A stretch of 6,011 bases of DNA, taken from contig PKXI01000261.1 of NCBI GenBank assembly GCA_003133425.1, forward strand, positions 1 to 6,011, in the 5' to 3' direction. Under the pieces are notes generated by a model. The model was not told where the DNA came from and did not search any database. It worked only from the letters and a program-made list of their open reading frames with translations. The translations under genes and the position numbers were made by a program. Source of the stretch: Acidobacteriaceae bacterium. Its GTDB lineage: Bacteria; Acidobacteriota; Terriglobia; Terriglobales; Acidobacteriaceae. Positions 5,138 to 6,011 of this stretch are shown here, piece after piece (positions within the stretch are counted from its first letter, which is position 1; every line of letters begins with the position of its first letter).

Positions 5138-5761
5138 TCACGGCCTGGCGGCCTTCTGTTTCTCCGCCTCTGCAATCAGCTTTTTAAATGCGTCCACCGC
5201 CGGAACGCTCGGAGATCGAAGCCCATCTCTCTCGATGTACCGCCAAACCGGAGGAGAGTCGAGCGCGTCGTCACGTTTGCCGCGAAACACGGCAAACATG
5301 TCCTGCGCTGGCCCAGCTTCTACCTCCGGAGTGGGACTTCGAGGCTGAGAATTCGTCGGATCGCCAGATCCCTGGGGATTCCCCGTATGACCTCCAACCC
5401 GGCCTCCTGAATCTGTGGGTTCAAAGATGACCGGACGATTGTTGATTGGAACGCCGCCAATCGTGGGCCCAACGATCTTTCCGTTCCCTTTGCGAACAGA
5501 AATGATCAAATCGGCGCTCGACGCCTCCATCACCAGGGTGAAACGGCCCCAGCTCATCAGTGCCTTCTCCACGTCCTCCTGCGCTTTGCGGTTCGCGAGT
5601 GGATCATCCATAGCCACTCCGGCTTCCGGATCGACTACAACCAGAACCGTCCTCGCATCAAGAACGTCATCTGGCAGCAAGACCTTTTTCTTGTCCTTGG
5701 CGGCTGCAACCAGACAGCACATCATCAATAGCGAAAATGCAAGACTCCTGCAACACCGCAT
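5138..5761 (-). CDS. Secreted protein of unknown function (type seen in Acidobacteriota)
   Basis: This 207-residue protein has an N-terminal signal sequence: basic start MRCCR, hydrophobic core LAFSLLMMCCLVAA, and likely cleavage near residue 21. It has no good lipobox despite the cysteines. The mature part has a compact conserved-looking domain: VLLPDDVLDARTVLVVVDPE (27-46), NRKAQEDVEKALMSWGRF (57-74), ADLIISVRKGNGKIVGPTIG (83-102) and NNRPVIFEPTD (107-117). A Gly/Pro/Ser-rich linker (118-150) leads to a second block, DMFAVFRGKRDDALDSPPVW (154-173), then RYIERDGLRSPSVPAV and a Lys/Glu/Ala tail. I recall similar hypothetical proteins from acidobacterial genomes but know no assigned function or domain name. 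The start is well supported: GGGAGGTG (5766-5773 on the minus strand) lies at ideal spacing before the ATG at 5761. It converges with the dehydrogenase gene, 51 bases between stops, and no clear terminator was found there. Confidence 0.85.
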   Translation of the reverse strand: MRCCRSLAFSLLMMCCLVAAAKDKKKVLLPDDVLDARTVLVVVDPEAGVAMDDPLANRKAQEDVEKALMSWGRFTLVMEASSADLIISVRKGNGKIVGPTIGGVPINNRPVIFEPTDSGGRVGGHTGNPQGSGDPTNSQPRSPTPEVEAGPAQDMFAVFRGKRDDALDSPPVWRYIERDGLRSPSVPAVDAFKKLIAEAEKQKAARP

Positions 5762-5765
5762 GCAG

Positions 5766-5773
5766 CACCTCCC
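5766..5773 (-). promoter_or_regulatory. Strong Shine-Dalgarno of the secreted unknown protein
   Basis: The minus strand reads GGGAGGTG, then four bases, then ATG. It is the best ribosome binding site in the window and fixes the start of this gene, which suggests efficient translation. Confidence 0.75.
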
Positions 5774-6011
5774 AGGATGGACGCAAGTTTAGACCATTGG
5801 AACCCTTTTTGGCTCGTTCTCTCAATGAGCGTGCAACGCCTGTGCGTCCGCCTGACCGTCCCCGACCCAGCGTCGTGCATTCGATTCAATTTTTTACGCT
5901 CGAAGCCCCAAACGGAAATTGGAAATAATTGCGTAAGTATTCACTATTCAGTATGTGACGAATGGCGGTTTACAGGGATCACAAACTGCTGATCTAAACA
6001 CGACGACTTAA
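5774..6011. other. Non-coding right-edge region, with a weak outward promoter candidate
   Basis: No reading frame here has family features or a convincing start. It should hold the promoter of the leftward secreted-protein gene, but no clear -35/-10 pair was found on the minus strand. The part from about 5882 is noticeably more A/T-rich than its surroundings. On the plus strand TTTACA (5969-5974) and TCTAAA (5993-5998), spaced by 18 bases, could drive a gene beyond the right edge. That match is partial. Confidence 0.3.

Overview
The window looks like chromosomal DNA from a member of the Acidobacteriota, probably an Acidobacteriaceae-like lineage. The strongest evidence is a two-domain RNA leader in front of nadA. 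Its repeated core and pairing pattern match my recollection of the NAD+-I (nadA motif) riboswitch, a class reported so far from Acidobacteriota. GC-rich coding sequence, a secreted protein of a type I associate with this phylum, and dispersed palindromes and heptamer repeats in the gaps point the same way. No mobile-element genes, CRISPR array, tRNA or rRNA were found.

Left part (1-1846, minus strand): a Tat export cluster reads right to left. A TatA/TatB-family subunit overlaps tatC by 8 bases. After a 102-base gap comes the 5' part of a secreted M28-type peptidase or glutaminyl-cyclase-like protein, which runs off the left edge. The gap holds two palindromic elements facing each other. A related palindrome lies in frame inside the tatB tail.

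Centre (1847-3610): a divergent intergenic region leads into the tandem riboswitch (about 2098-2246) and then nadA, quinolinate synthase, on the plus strand. The last stem of the riboswitch contains part of the nadA Shine-Dalgarno, so NAD+ feedback on translation is the natural reading. Downstream of nadA lies a 189-base gap with heptamer repeats in both orientations.

Right part (3611-5761): a DUF2203 protein and an ornithine cyclodeaminase/mu-crystallin family dehydrogenase lie in tandem on the plus strand. They converge on a minus-strand gene for a secreted protein of unknown function that has a very good ribosome binding site. The last 250 bases (5762-6011) have no convincing gene.

The riboswitch is the most interesting element. 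It belongs to a known class, but its first domain has an unusually long P3 hairpin. The best candidate for something less described is the palindrome family: one copy has been taken into a protein-coding sequence, and the two best copies differ by paired, stem-preserving changes.
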